The notes under the pieces: model-generated
The model's input: the letters and a program-made list of their open reading frames with translations, nothing else
What the model was told of the DNA's origin: nothing
Database searches by the model: none
Translations under genes and position numbers: made by a program
DNA from: CAVSWT01 sp963777515
GTDB lineage: Bacteria; Bacteroidota; Ignavibacteria; Ignavibacteriales; Ignavibacteriaceae
Direction of reading: 5' to 3'
NCBI GenBank assembly: GCA_963777515.1
Contig: CAVZQU010000006.1
Span: 1 to 64,000 of the forward strand
Length of the DNA stretch: 64,000 nt
Shown here: positions 34,365 through 44,107 of the stretch, one piece after another
Numbering within the stretch: the first letter of the stretch is position 1
How the letters are laid out: every line of letters begins with the position of its first letter

Positions 34365-35993
34365 ATGAAAAAAATATTTTTACTAATAATTGTTGTTTCC
34401 TTAAAACTTTCTGCCCAGAACTGGTTTGATATGCCATCTTTTTGGGAAGTAAGCGGAAAAGGATTGGCTTTTAACATAGAATCCTTTGATATGAATAAGG
34501 ATGGACATCTTGATATTGTACTTGGCAACTGGAACGATACTTATGTTTATTATGGGGGATACGGAATACTTGATAAAACAGTAGATGTAATATACACAGG
34601 CAGGATGCTTGCAATATGTGACTATAATGGAGACGGTTACAAGGATATGATAACCATGCATTTTACAAATTTTGATAGCACAAGATTAGATTATAACGGG
34701 GAATTACTTTTTTACTGGGGCAGTGACAGCGCAGCATTAGCAATAGATACAGTTTCCGATTACTCTATTCCTTTGCCTACTTTATATCCTACATTTGAGC
34801 AACTTACAGTTAGAGGATTTACAGTAGGTATACAGAAAGGGGATTTAAATGGGGATGGTAAAACAGACCTTGTTTTCAGTTCAACGCAAGCAGTCGACTC
34901 TATGGGTAATATTAATTCCAAAGGGAAAGTATATATATATATGGGAAAAGAAAAACTTACTGATACTGCTGATTTTATTTTAATTGGACAAAATTTTAGT
35001 GCCTACTTAGGAGATTTTGTTGAAGTAGGAAATATAAATGGAGATAAGTATGATGATCTTTTAATTAGTTCTAATCAAGGAAGAACTGTTGGGGTCGGTT
35101 ATGACAGTGTAAATTACCTCCATATATTTTATGGCTCGGATAATTTCAGAGCAATTTTAGGAGAAGAATCTAAAAAATATTCGTCTTATGTAAATCCTCT
35201 CGACAGCACTGCTGGGTGGTTTTTAAGGGAATTTTCTGTTGATGATATAAATGGTGACGGTGTTGATGACATTGTAATAGGTAGATCATTTTACGAATAC
35301 CCTCATAAAACTACTGTTCATTATGGTAATGTTAGCGGGATAGATACTGTTCCATCGTTTACCTTTCTCCAAGATACAACCTTTGATGGTTTCTTTAGTG
35401 CAGGAGGAATATCTCAAAATATAGGGGATTTTAATATGGATGGGTATGATGATTTTATAATGTCCCCGGCAGGCTATCAATTGTTTGCTCTTCATCTTGG
35501 AGGCCCTCATGTTAGTAACGGTAACAAATATGGAGCAAGGGGTTATTCTAAAGCTAATAGCATATTCCCTGAAAAAGCAGTAAACATGGGTGACCAAACT
35601 AATGATAATGTAAATGATATAGCAACTATAGCAATTTCGGGCTATCCAGATAGGAATGGGTATGTTTTAATGTTATATGGTCAAACCATTCCTACGGATG
35701 TGAGAGAAAAAAAAACAGAACCAAAAGAATTTAATTTAAATCAGAATTATCCCAACCCGTTTAATCCACGTACGGTTATCGGTTACCGGTTATCGGTGAA
35801 CAGCAAAGTAACACTGAAAGTTTATGATTCACTTGGACAAGAGATAGTAACGCTAATAGACAATGAGCAGAATGCCGGCAGTTATAAAATAAACTTTAAT
35901 GCTAAAGACTATAATTTAAGTTCGGGAGTATATATTTATAAATTAAAGACGAAAGGGGGTGAAATAGCAAAGAAGATGACTTATTTAAAGTAA
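34365..35993 (+). CDS. FG-GAP/VCBS-repeat secreted protein with T9SS tail
   Basis: 542 residues from the ATG at 34365 (AGGGAG 5 bp upstream). Signal peptide ends KLSAQ. Seven calcium-binding FG-GAP-type loops are spread over residues ~30-450: DMNKDGHLDIV, DYNGDGYKDM, DLNGDGKTDLV, NINGDKYDDLL, DINGDGVDDIV, DFNMDGYDDF and a worn one. This is the integrin-like seven-bladed propeller. Sorting domain from NYPNPFNPRTVIGYRL to KKMTYLK. Surface binding or structural role; no enzyme motif. Confidence 0.85.
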   Translation: MKKIFLLIIVVSLKLSAQNWFDMPSFWEVSGKGLAFNIESFDMNKDGHLDIVLGNWNDTYVYYGGYGILDKTVDVIYTGRMLAICDYNGDGYKDMITMHFTNFDSTRLDYNGELLFYWGSDSAALAIDTVSDYSIPLPTLYPTFEQLTVRGFTVGIQKGDLNGDGKTDLVFSSTQAVDSMGNINSKGKVYIYMGKEKLTDTADFILIGQNFSAYLGDFVEVGNINGDKYDDLLISSNQGRTVGVGYDSVNYLHIFYGSDNFRAILGEESKKYSSYVNPLDSTAGWFLREFSVDDINGDGVDDIVIGRSFYEYPHKTTVHYGNVSGIDTVPSFTFLQDTTFDGFFSAGGISQNIGDFNMDGYDDFIMSPAGYQLFALHLGGPHVSNGNKYGARGYSKANSIFPEKAVNMGDQTNDNVNDIATIAISGYPDRNGYVLMLYGQTIPTDVREKKTEPKEFNLNQNYPNPFNPRTVIGYRLSVNSKVTLKVYDSLGQEIVTLIDNEQNAGSYKINFNAKDYNLSSGVYIYKLKTKGGEIAKKMTYLK

Positions 35994-36008
35994 TTATTTT
36001 TTCTTTTT

Positions 36009-39000
36009 ATGTTCTTATTTTCTTTTATGCTGTTTTCACAACAGCAGGATAAGTTTATTATAGGGGTAGATTGGATCGGGCCTACCTGGCCTCATCCTTA
36101 TAACCACTTTCAACCTCTTTCTACACAATACTGGGATTCACTTAAATCTTTAAATGTTAACTTTGGAAGATTAACTATAGGGTACGGTAATTTAAACCAT
36201 CAGCAGTTAATTGAAAACGAGCTGGCAAAAGCACATGCAAGAGACATTTCTATATTTCTTGAAACTTACCAAAATACGGGGGGCAGAAGATGGATGTACC
36301 AGGTGGAAAAAAATTATGATTTTGCCTCTCATATTTCTGGGACTTTTCCTCAACCTGATATAAACGCTGAATCACACTGGAGCCAGATAAATGTAAATCT
36401 AAATGCACCTAATTTTTTAAGATTGCAGAATGGCGATCAATTAGGTTATGTAGCAGAGAATGTATTGCAGGATAACTTACAGCCTGATGATACGGACTAT
36501 TATGTTAAATTAGGTATTAGAAAAACAGGTACACAAACACTAAGCACAATCCCTGTAGTTAAGGTTGTTATTAAAAACAAAAACAATGGCTTTTCTGCGG
36601 GAGATACAATTTATGCTAACCAATTAACTCAAAATGTATGGCAGGAGAAATTTGTTTTTAGTTTTCGTAAAAGCGCAATAGGGCCCTCGGCACCGATAGA
36701 GGATGATACAAATAGTAAGAGCGAAAATATCATTACTGCTCCAAGTCCTTCAGATATTGTTAAATCGGTAAACTATGGCGTAACTACCGAGGACGCAACT
36801 TATACACCATACGAAATTAAAATATATTGGTATGGACAGGTAAGTTGCGATCTTGACTATTTAACTATTGAAGATGAAAAGTCATATACTCTTCATAATC
36901 ACAGTTATGATTACATTTATAATAATTTGGTCAGCGATGTAAGCAATATACAGGGTTTAGGAAAAATTAAACTCTGGGAAGAGCCGTACAGGGAAAACTT
37001 TCTACCTCTAAGATATATGAAGCGAAAAGTGGACGAACAGTTAGCCGGTTCGGGCAATGAAGATAAGGGAATCCTTTGCTTTCATGTACCTCCTGCCGCT
37101 GCACAATGGTCTACGCCTCAGCAATTTCTTGCGCAATCAGAATTAAACGTTTTGTTTTCGGATTTATACCCAATAAATTATACCCTAGAAATCCCTGGAG
37201 CACAAAATTACACAACCGCTCTGCAAAATAGATTTGACACATTATTTATAAATTATTTAAATGGGGAAATTGAAAAAGCTAAGTTGTTTGAGAAGCCTTT
37301 TTGGTTTGTCCCTCAAGCTCATGAGTGGAATTTACCGGGGCAACAATGGCAAAGAGAACCAAGTGCTTATGAAATAAAAGCAATGGCAAATTTAGCTGTT
37401 TGCTATGGTGCAAAAGGTATTTATTATTTTATGTATTCCCGACCTTTTGTAGACGATGACGGTGACCCAGTCACACCACCCATTAATGCAGGAGCAACAT
37501 TACTTGATGATGATGATATAAATAGTCCGGTTCCAAGAGACACAGACTATTATGGCTATCCTAAGTGGAATACTGTGAAGGCATTAAATCAAAAACTTGC
37601 CTCAATTGGAGATGAACTTCTTTCTTTAACCTGGCAAAATGGTTATAGTATAACACCAACTACGCAAAGTTACCCGGGCTATATTTCAAGCATAAGAACT
37701 ACCGCTGATAGCTATCCTTCAGCTACTTATATAGAACTTGGTGCATTTAAGAAAACTGACCAGATTAGTAATGACAATCTTGAATATTTTTACGTAGTAA
37801 ATAGAAGAACTCTCTCAACCGAGCAAAGATATATAAGGGTTTACTTAAATAAGTCTTCTATTTTTAATAATTGGAAAATTACTGAAGTTGGTACACCAAA
37901 TAGTTACATCATTTCAAAAACCGGAAACTTTACGACTTATTATCAACCCGGCGAAGGAAAATTGTTTAAGATGGAGCCGGTTATGATTGCCGGTGGAACC
38001 TTATCCGCAGCTAACGAAAATATACCGGCAGGCACAAGCGTTAATGTTAAAGGAACGGTTACGGTACCTTCGGGGAAGACATTAACAATTGGTGCCGGCT
38101 GCAATTTAACTTTTAACAGCGGTGTTTGGCTTATAACAGATGGTTTATTAAGTGCACAAGGCACATCAAGCCAAAGAATTACATTTACATTTCTGCCAGG
38201 CTCTCAATCATATAGTAATGGTAGAATAAAAATGGAAAACGCGGGTGCATCTAATTCAATTATTAAATATGCAAATATTAATACTGCTTATGATGTTGAA
38301 GCTATCGGGGCTTCTAATATTACAATTCAAAACTGTAATATTTTGGATACATATGCTGGTATAGATTTCTCCGGTGCGTCCGGTACTATGCAATATAATG
38401 TAATTAGCAATGCAAGTATAGGGCATGGTATTATTGTTGAAAATTCTTCAACAGCAAACTGCTATTACAACACTGTTTCTAAAAATAGAGGGGATACAGA
38501 TAGAAGAGGAGTAGGAATTTTGTACCGCGGAGGTTCAAATGGATATTTATATCAAAATGATATTAAAGGCTGGAGTTGGGGGATAGGAGCAATTTACAGT
38601 TCTTCACCTCAATTTCGTTTATCCCCCGATTGTGATATAGATGCAAATAACCGCACCTGGCACTGCAATGATGGAGTTCACATCTATAGTAATAGTTGGC
38701 CTATTATAGGTAATGCTTCCCCATGTACATGGAATAATAGCATTTATGCAAACTCTAAAAATGTTTATTTTACTTCCGGTGGACAGTTATCAGCAACAAA
38801 TGTTTATTGGGGAGGAACACCGTCTTCTTCAATGTTTACACTTGGTTCTGGATGCACAATTGCTACAGATCCTTACCTTGGATATAATCCTTGGGACTAT
38901 ATGCAAAATGCAATAACAAATGATGGTCAATTAACAGTTGCATCCAATCAGACAACAGTTGGAAATTCAATTTCAAAAACAGATCCCGAATCTTTTTATG

Positions 39001-39845
39001 ATGGAATACTACTCCGCAATAATAATAAGTATAAAGAAGCTAAAGATTATTTTATTTCCTATCTTTCTAAATATCCAGATAAGCAAGCAGCCTATGTAGA
39101 GCTTTATAATTGCTATAATGATGAAACTGCCCAAGATTTAATAAAATATTTTTCCTCATTACCGAAAGAAGCCGCAAAAGAGCATAAGTTGCTGCTATCA
39201 TATTTATATATGAAGCAAAGGAATGTATCAAAAGCAAAGAAGATAAATGATTCAATAATTAAAGAGGATATTGATAATGATGTAACAACTCAAGCTGAAA
39301 TTAATAATTTATATATCGCGCTTTACAGTGATGATGATTTTAAGGAAGCAAATAAAATTTATAATGAGGTTTGCGCTAAATCTGGCACTTATACTGAATT
39401 TGAAGGGACTTCAGCTTCTTTAGATGTTTCATTAATTTATGATGCTTTGTTCTCCTATGCACAAGAGCATGGAATTGAGTTTGGAAACAAAAGCAATTCA
39501 TCAATGCAAAAGCAAACTAACGTAAAGTCAACTGTTGAAACCCCGAAATCATACAGCCTACTTGGCAATTATCCAAATCCATTCAATCCAACAACAATTA
39601 TATCTTATAATCTTCCAAAAACATCCGAAGTAGAACTGAAGATATATGATATACTTGGAAATGAAGTAAAATCATTCTTTATTTCATCACAATCAGCAGG
39701 GGCTCAAAATATAATTTGGAACGGGAGGAACAATTATAATGAACAAGTATCGAGCGGTATATATTTATACAGGTTTAGAGCCATTTCAAGAGAAGGAAAG
39801 AATGAAGTGTTTGAAAAATCTGCTAAATTGATAATGCTTAAGTAA
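36009..39845 (+). CDS. large T9SS cargo: glycosidase-like TIM barrel, beta-helix, helical repeats
   Basis: 1278 residues, starting 15 bp after the previous stop and in the same frame. Its N-terminal hydrophobic segment (MFLFSFMLFSQQQ) is very short and no ribosome-binding site is visible, so the true start is uncertain. Residues ~15-580 look like a (beta/alpha)8 glycosidase-type domain with an inserted jelly-roll (FVPQAHEWNLPGQQW, YGAKGIYYFMYSRPF). Residues ~660-960 are a right-handed parallel beta-helix (NITIQNCNILDTYAGIDFSG...). Residues ~990-1170 are helical TPR-like repeats. Sorting domain at the end. The barrel is related to that at 41898. It probably binds or cleaves polysaccharide; catalytic residues were not identified. 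Confidence 0.75.
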   Translation: MFLFSFMLFSQQQDKFIIGVDWIGPTWPHPYNHFQPLSTQYWDSLKSLNVNFGRLTIGYGNLNHQQLIENELAKAHARDISIFLETYQNTGGRRWMYQVEKNYDFASHISGTFPQPDINAESHWSQINVNLNAPNFLRLQNGDQLGYVAENVLQDNLQPDDTDYYVKLGIRKTGTQTLSTIPVVKVVIKNKNNGFSAGDTIYANQLTQNVWQEKFVFSFRKSAIGPSAPIEDDTNSKSENIITAPSPSDIVKSVNYGVTTEDATYTPYEIKIYWYGQVSCDLDYLTIEDEKSYTLHNHSYDYIYNNLVSDVSNIQGLGKIKLWEEPYRENFLPLRYMKRKVDEQLAGSGNEDKGILCFHVPPAAAQWSTPQQFLAQSELNVLFSDLYPINYTLEIPGAQNYTTALQNRFDTLFINYLNGEIEKAKLFEKPFWFVPQAHEWNLPGQQWQREPSAYEIKAMANLAVCYGAKGIYYFMYSRPFVDDDGDPVTPPINAGATLLDDDDINSPVPRDTDYYGYPKWNTVKALNQKLASIGDELLSLTWQNGYSITPTTQSYPGYISSIRTTADSYPSATYIELGAFKKTDQISNDNLEYFYVVNRRTLSTEQRYIRVYLNKSSIFNNWKITEVGTPNSYIISKTGNFTTYYQPGEGKLFKMEPVMIAGGTLSAANENIPAGTSVNVKGTVTVPSGKTLTIGAGCNLTFNSGVWLITDGLLSAQGTSSQRITFTFLPGSQSYSNGRIKMENAGASNSIIKYANINTAYDVEAIGASNITIQNCNILDTYAGIDFSGASGTMQYNVISNASIGHGIIVENSSTANCYYNTVSKNRGDTDRRGVGILYRGGSNGYLYQNDIKGWSWGIGAIYSSSPQFRLSPDCDIDANNRTWHCNDGVHIYSNSWPIIGNASPCTWNNSIYANSKNVYFTSGGQLSATNVYWGGTPSSSMFTLGSGCTIATDPYLGYNPWDYMQNAITNDGQLTVASNQTTVGNSISKTDPESFYDGILLRNNNKYKEAKDYFISYLSKYPDKQAAYVELYNCYNDETAQDLIKYFSSLPKEAAKEHKLLLSYLYMKQRNVSKAKKINDSIIKEDIDNDVTTQAEINNLYIALYSDDDFKEANKIYNEVCAKSGTYTEFEGTSASLDVSLIYDALFSYAQEHGIEFGNKSNSSMQKQTNVKSTVETPKSYSLLGNYPNPFNPTTIISYNLPKTSEVELKIYDILGNEVKSFFISSQSAGAQNIIWNGRNNYNEQVSSGIYLYRFRAISREGKNEVFEKSAKLIMLK

Positions 39846-39866
39846 AATGATTTGGATATATAAATT

Positions 39867-39905
39867 ATGCCGGGGTTATATTTTAATCCCGGCATTTTTG
39901 TTTTT
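39867..39905 (+). terminator. rho-independent terminator
   Basis: ATGCCGGG-gttatattttaat-CCCGGCATTTTTGTTTTT: an 8-bp G+C-rich stem plus T-run, 22 bp after the stop of the gene at 36009. It splits the large cargo gene from the next one. Confidence 0.92.
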
Positions 39906-40082
39906 ACTTGGTTTTAAAATATTTGGGGAAAATCCAGATACAACTTTCATTATTTCATACGAAAAAATTTTATTGTTTTGGCCAGATATATTTAATAATT
40001 TACCGCCAGCCAATTTCAAATTCGGGGATACAATGGATCAACTTTCCATATTACGTACCAGGAAAATAAAAGGAATTGTTTT

Positions 40083-41882
40083 ATGCATTATAAAAAGTTT
40101 ATAAAGCCAATGTTAAGCTTTCTAATATTTTGTTCTTTAAGCGTTACGGTCTGTAATGCAAGTGTTCGATATGTAAGCCATACCGGCAGCAGCACACTGC
40201 CATACACAAGTTGGGCAACAGCGGCAGACAGCATACAGAAAGTAATAAATATTTGTAATAATGGAGATACTGTAATAGTTGCTAACGGCGTGTATAAAGA
40301 AACTTTAGTAATAGACAGTGCTTTAACCTTGCTTGGCAGCAGCATGGATAGCTGCATCATTGATGGGACCGGACTTAATGGAATTGGAGGTGGTCTAAAT
40401 GATGAAGGGAAAACTATAAAAGCAAGTAATTATTTGAATATCCAGAACTTTCATATTAAGGGAAAAGGTATAGAACCACTAACTGATGCAATAACTGCTT
40501 TTAATGATTACTTTGTCGGAAAAAATCTAAGAATTGAAAATGCGGCAGAAGGTATTGGAACACTTGGAGGGGCAACGTTAGAAAATAGTTTCTTTATAAA
40601 TGTAATTTATTGTATTACAACTAGTAGTTCTTTTAATCAGGACACATTTAAAGTCTCTAATAATATTTTTATAAGTAATCAAGCGAATGGCGCTGGAATC
40701 TTGAATGCCGGAGGTGGAATCCATTATATCAATAATAATATAATTATTGGGCTTTATCCATCGCTATTTACCGGAATTGATTTATCATTAGATAACTACT
40801 CGGAAGTAAAAAATAATTTGGTGGCTAATTATCAGACAAATAATTATGATGGTGGACAATATATAAATGGAGCTGTAGTTGAAAATAATGTCTTTCTTCA
40901 AAATAATAATGAATATCAAAACAACGATAATATAGTAATATCAGGTACTGATAAGTCAATAATTAAAAATAATGTTATAGCGTATGCTAAAAGATTTGGA
41001 ATTCAAACTGGTGCAGGTGCTGTAATAGATTATAATCTATTTTGGAAAAATACATCGGCAGTAAATTCGACAGCAACCCCTGGAGAGAATAATATATTGG
41101 CTGATCCAATGTTTGTAAAAGACACAATTCCCACAGAAGCCATGGATTATGATTTTCATCTTCAAAAATACTCTCCGGCAATAGATGCCGGTGATCCGGA
41201 AATACTTGATAAAGATGGTACAAGAAGTGATATAGGCATGTATGGAGGGGATTTAGGAAACGTTTATTCTTATATGGACCTGCCTCCCCGCATTCCGCAA
41301 GATATATCATATTCTATTAATACCGACTCACAAGAAATTAAATTAAGCTGGCGGAAAAATACTGAAGCCGATTTTAAAAACTATATTGTTTATAAAGATA
41401 CTCTCTCAAAATTTACTATAGATACTACTAATAAACTGCTGGAAACTGATACATCTTATTTTAATGATTATTATTCTAATTACCCTGCTAAATTTTATTA
41501 TAAAATTACGGCCGTTGACAGCCAGGGCAACGAAAGCAATCCATCGCAAGATATTGAAGTAATTATAACGGATATTAAAGAACCGAAGGTAAAGATAGTA
41601 AATGATTATTTTCTTTACCAAAACTTTCCTAATCCATTTAATCCCCAAACAACAATCGGGTTCAGGATAAAAGAAAGAAGCTACGTTAAGCTGATGGTGT
41701 ATGACATATTAGGTAAATTGATAAAAACACTCGTAAATAATATTGAAGAACAAGGATATCACGAAGTGAAATTTAATGCCGAGAACTTATCCAGCGGTAT
41801 TTATCTCTATAGAATCGAAATTGTTGGTGAAAATAATATTCCGAAGTATTTGGATATGAAAAAACTAATCCACTTAAAATAA
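40083..41882 (+). CDS. right-handed beta-helix protein with FN3 and T9SS tail
   Basis: 599 residues, signal peptide (~1-27, ending VCNA). Residues ~28-410 are a pectate-lyase-like/DUF1565 beta-helix: VRYVSHTGSSTLPYTSWATAADSIQKVIN is the usual opening, and NNIIIGLYPS and later coils follow. The SPAIDAGDPEILDKDG motif closes the helix. An FN3 module (~415-515) follows, then a sorting domain (NFPNPFNPQTTIGFRI ... KKLIHLK). Such helices bind or cut polysaccharide; no catalytic site can be assigned. Ends 15 bp before the next gene, likely one transcript. Confidence 0.8.
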   Translation: MHYKKFIKPMLSFLIFCSLSVTVCNASVRYVSHTGSSTLPYTSWATAADSIQKVINICNNGDTVIVANGVYKETLVIDSALTLLGSSMDSCIIDGTGLNGIGGGLNDEGKTIKASNYLNIQNFHIKGKGIEPLTDAITAFNDYFVGKNLRIENAAEGIGTLGGATLENSFFINVIYCITTSSSFNQDTFKVSNNIFISNQANGAGILNAGGGIHYINNNIIIGLYPSLFTGIDLSLDNYSEVKNNLVANYQTNNYDGGQYINGAVVENNVFLQNNNEYQNNDNIVISGTDKSIIKNNVIAYAKRFGIQTGAGAVIDYNLFWKNTSAVNSTATPGENNILADPMFVKDTIPTEAMDYDFHLQKYSPAIDAGDPEILDKDGTRSDIGMYGGDLGNVYSYMDLPPRIPQDISYSINTDSQEIKLSWRKNTEADFKNYIVYKDTLSKFTIDTTNKLLETDTSYFNDYYSNYPAKFYYKITAVDSQGNESNPSQDIEVIITDIKEPKVKIVNDYFLYQNFPNPFNPQTTIGFRIKERSYVKLMVYDILGKLIKTLVNNIEEQGYHEVKFNAENLSSGIYLYRIEIVGENNIPKYLDMKKLIHLK

Positions 41883-41897
41883 TTTATGGGGTATATT

Positions 41898-43904
41898 ATG
41901 AAAAAAATTCTTCACATCTTTTTTGTCGTTTTGTTAATTGCAAATGGCAGCTTAGCTCAAAGCTATTTAGACAACTTTACAGGCATACCAATTATAACAT
42001 TCGGCTGGACAACCAATGATGATTGGCTTCATGATTACGATTATAATAAAATAAAAGAAATGGGAACAGATGTTTTGGTTGCACCAGATTTACTTTATAC
42101 AAAATTTGATATTTTCCGGCTTGCTAATTTAAAGTTAATACCATATCAAACTGATACAACATTTACCAGGACAAATCTTATTGCAAAATATACCGATGCA
42201 ATATACAGTGTTTGGGAAACAGAAAGTGTTCCCATTTCACAAGGGGAAATTCAGTTGACAAGGGACTTAACAAAAGTAGATGAAATTCCTGGGGTGGGTG
42301 TGAAAACAAAGAATAATAATCCAGGGTATATAATAACAGGTCCCAATTATATACAACCTATTAAATACTCAATAGATACAGTTGGACCCGGCTTAATAAC
42401 TTATTACGTCAATTTCAAATTAAAAGTAGAACCAAATGTAAACCCTGTTGTTCCATTAACGAATAATGTTGATAATATCTGCCGGATAGAAGTAACGAGC
42501 GGTGGAATTCCATTAGCTTCAAGCATTATTCAAGCAAATCAGTTTGTAAATTACGAAGTTTGGAAAGATTTTGAGCTAACATACTCTCAAAATAATAATG
42601 CTTCGATGAAAACAAATCAACCTCTGAAGACAAGTTATTTACTTAATGGCACGCAAAATACTGATATTGAAATATTTTCAAATGTAGAGTTTAAAATATA
42701 TTACTATGGCACAGCAAATTATTATTTAAATTTATATGTTGACAATATTTTAGTTTACGATAATGCACGAGGAAACCCACTATTTACATCTCAAGCAATA
42801 CAGCAAAATATTATAAAACAAGCGAACAACACAAATAATGTAAATAACATAACAACAAGCCAAAGTGATTTTGATAATACGGTGGTAGGCTGGTATCCAG
42901 CAGATGAAGCTTCATTTATAGACCAATGGGCATGTGTAAAGAAAATAGCAGAGTTAATTAAAAATAATACAAACGGCAAAAAGCTTGTTGCTTCGATTGC
43001 CGGCAACTGGAATGGTAGAGTTTATGAAGGAAGCAGTGTTTACAGAGTTGATGAATTAATAAGAAGAACAAATCTTGAAGAAGTTATAATGGATAATTAC
43101 ATTTTTAATTATCCTTACAATGAAAACGTTTCTGATTATCAAAATTTAAATATACAAAATATGGTATTAAATCATCTTGATAGGTTAAATAATTTTAATC
43201 TACCCTTTGTATTGAATGTTCAAGTCGGTAAATGGAATTATGAAGATAAAATACCAACTCCAGAGCAGCTAAAAAATACAGTATTTTTAGGCCTTCTTTA
43301 TGGTGCAAAGGGTATTGGAATTAATAATTACTTTTTCAAGAGTGAAAGATCGGATACATCATACTTCCTGGTTTCATTTCATTATAATGGAAATGGTTAT
43401 GATTATACTTATACGCCCCTTTGGTCAACAATAAAGAATGAAATAGCCCCGGTATTGAGCGATACTTTCGGGCAAACAATTAAAACACTAAATCAGCAAA
43501 TACAGGGGAATAATTACGATGCTGTTTCGGCTACTACAATTAATGATTCTTACTGGGTAAAAAAAATTCGTGTAACTACTTCTTTGAATCAATTATTAGC
43601 AGACAAATGCTATGTTGATTATGGATATTTTTCAAATCCTTCGGATTTAAGTCAAAAGTATTTTATGATAGTAAATAGATACTATAGCACTATGTCTGGG
43701 TTTGAAATTACCTTAAAAAATCTAAGCCAATATAAAAACTGGGAAGTTAAAAATTTTATTAATTCGGCAGTAACGGGAATACAGAAAACATTTATACCGT
43801 TTTTGTCTCCTTCGGTTACTAAGGTCTTGAAAACAGAATCGGGCTCGGCACTAATTTTATTTGCAACTGTTATCCCGGATAAATCACTTTCATCAATTTC
43901 ATAA
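41898..43904 (+). CDS. glycosidase-like T9SS cargo, 3' end replaced by antisense ybaK
   Basis: 668 residues from the ATG at 41898 (GGGG 5 bp upstream), signal peptide ending GSLAQ. The fold is like the N-terminal barrel of the protein at 36009: GWYPADEASFIDQWACVKKIAEL, YGAKGIGINNYFF. After ...YKNWEVKNFI the last ~46 residues (NSAVTGIQKTFIPFL ... IPDKSLSSIS) are simply the reverse strand of the ybaK 5' fragment. The original C-terminus, presumably with the sorting domain, has been lost by recombination at 43759. The product is unlikely to reach the cell surface normally. Confidence 0.8.
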   Translation: MKKILHIFFVVLLIANGSLAQSYLDNFTGIPIITFGWTTNDDWLHDYDYNKIKEMGTDVLVAPDLLYTKFDIFRLANLKLIPYQTDTTFTRTNLIAKYTDAIYSVWETESVPISQGEIQLTRDLTKVDEIPGVGVKTKNNNPGYIITGPNYIQPIKYSIDTVGPGLITYYVNFKLKVEPNVNPVVPLTNNVDNICRIEVTSGGIPLASSIIQANQFVNYEVWKDFELTYSQNNNASMKTNQPLKTSYLLNGTQNTDIEIFSNVEFKIYYYGTANYYLNLYVDNILVYDNARGNPLFTSQAIQQNIIKQANNTNNVNNITTSQSDFDNTVVGWYPADEASFIDQWACVKKIAELIKNNTNGKKLVASIAGNWNGRVYEGSSVYRVDELIRRTNLEEVIMDNYIFNYPYNENVSDYQNLNIQNMVLNHLDRLNNFNLPFVLNVQVGKWNYEDKIPTPEQLKNTVFLGLLYGAKGIGINNYFFKSERSDTSYFLVSFHYNGNGYDYTYTPLWSTIKNEIAPVLSDTFGQTIKTLNQQIQGNNYDAVSATTINDSYWVKKIRVTTSLNQLLADKCYVDYGYFSNPSDLSQKYFMIVNRYYSTMSGFEITLKNLSQYKNWEVKNFINSAVTGIQKTFIPFLSPSVTKVLKTESGSALILFATVIPDKSLSSIS

Positions 43905-43966
43905 GTGTGTAATGAATGAGGAATGTTGCTTGCTTCTAAAATTCTAATTGCGTTGGTTTTGGACAT
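43759..43966 (-). pseudogene. ybaK 5' fragment (right copy of direct repeat)
   Basis: Codons 1-69 of a second ybaK (KTNAIRILEASNIPHSLHTYEID ... VFCIPVTAEL), same orientation as the complete gene at 32071. The frame runs out of ybaK homology at the junction TTAATTCGGCAG and continues into antisense of the secreted protein. The rest of ybaK (substrate loop GGCSPIG) is missing, so the product cannot work. Confidence 0.88.
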
Positions 43967-44107
43967 GGAAGATTAATATTTAAACATACCAAAAGATACA
44001 ATTTATTAATAATTTCTAATTTAATTTTTACAATAGTAAGCAAAAAATTAATTTGAAGCTTATAAAAATTAATCCTACGTTATGTATAAACTTTCGGGGA
44101 GTTCTTA

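Noticed and set aside
39847..40104. 85-codon frame between the large cargo gene and the beta-helix gene
   Set aside because: It spans a strong intrinsic terminator (39867-39905), has no ribosome-binding site and overlaps the next gene's start. Probably a chance frame.
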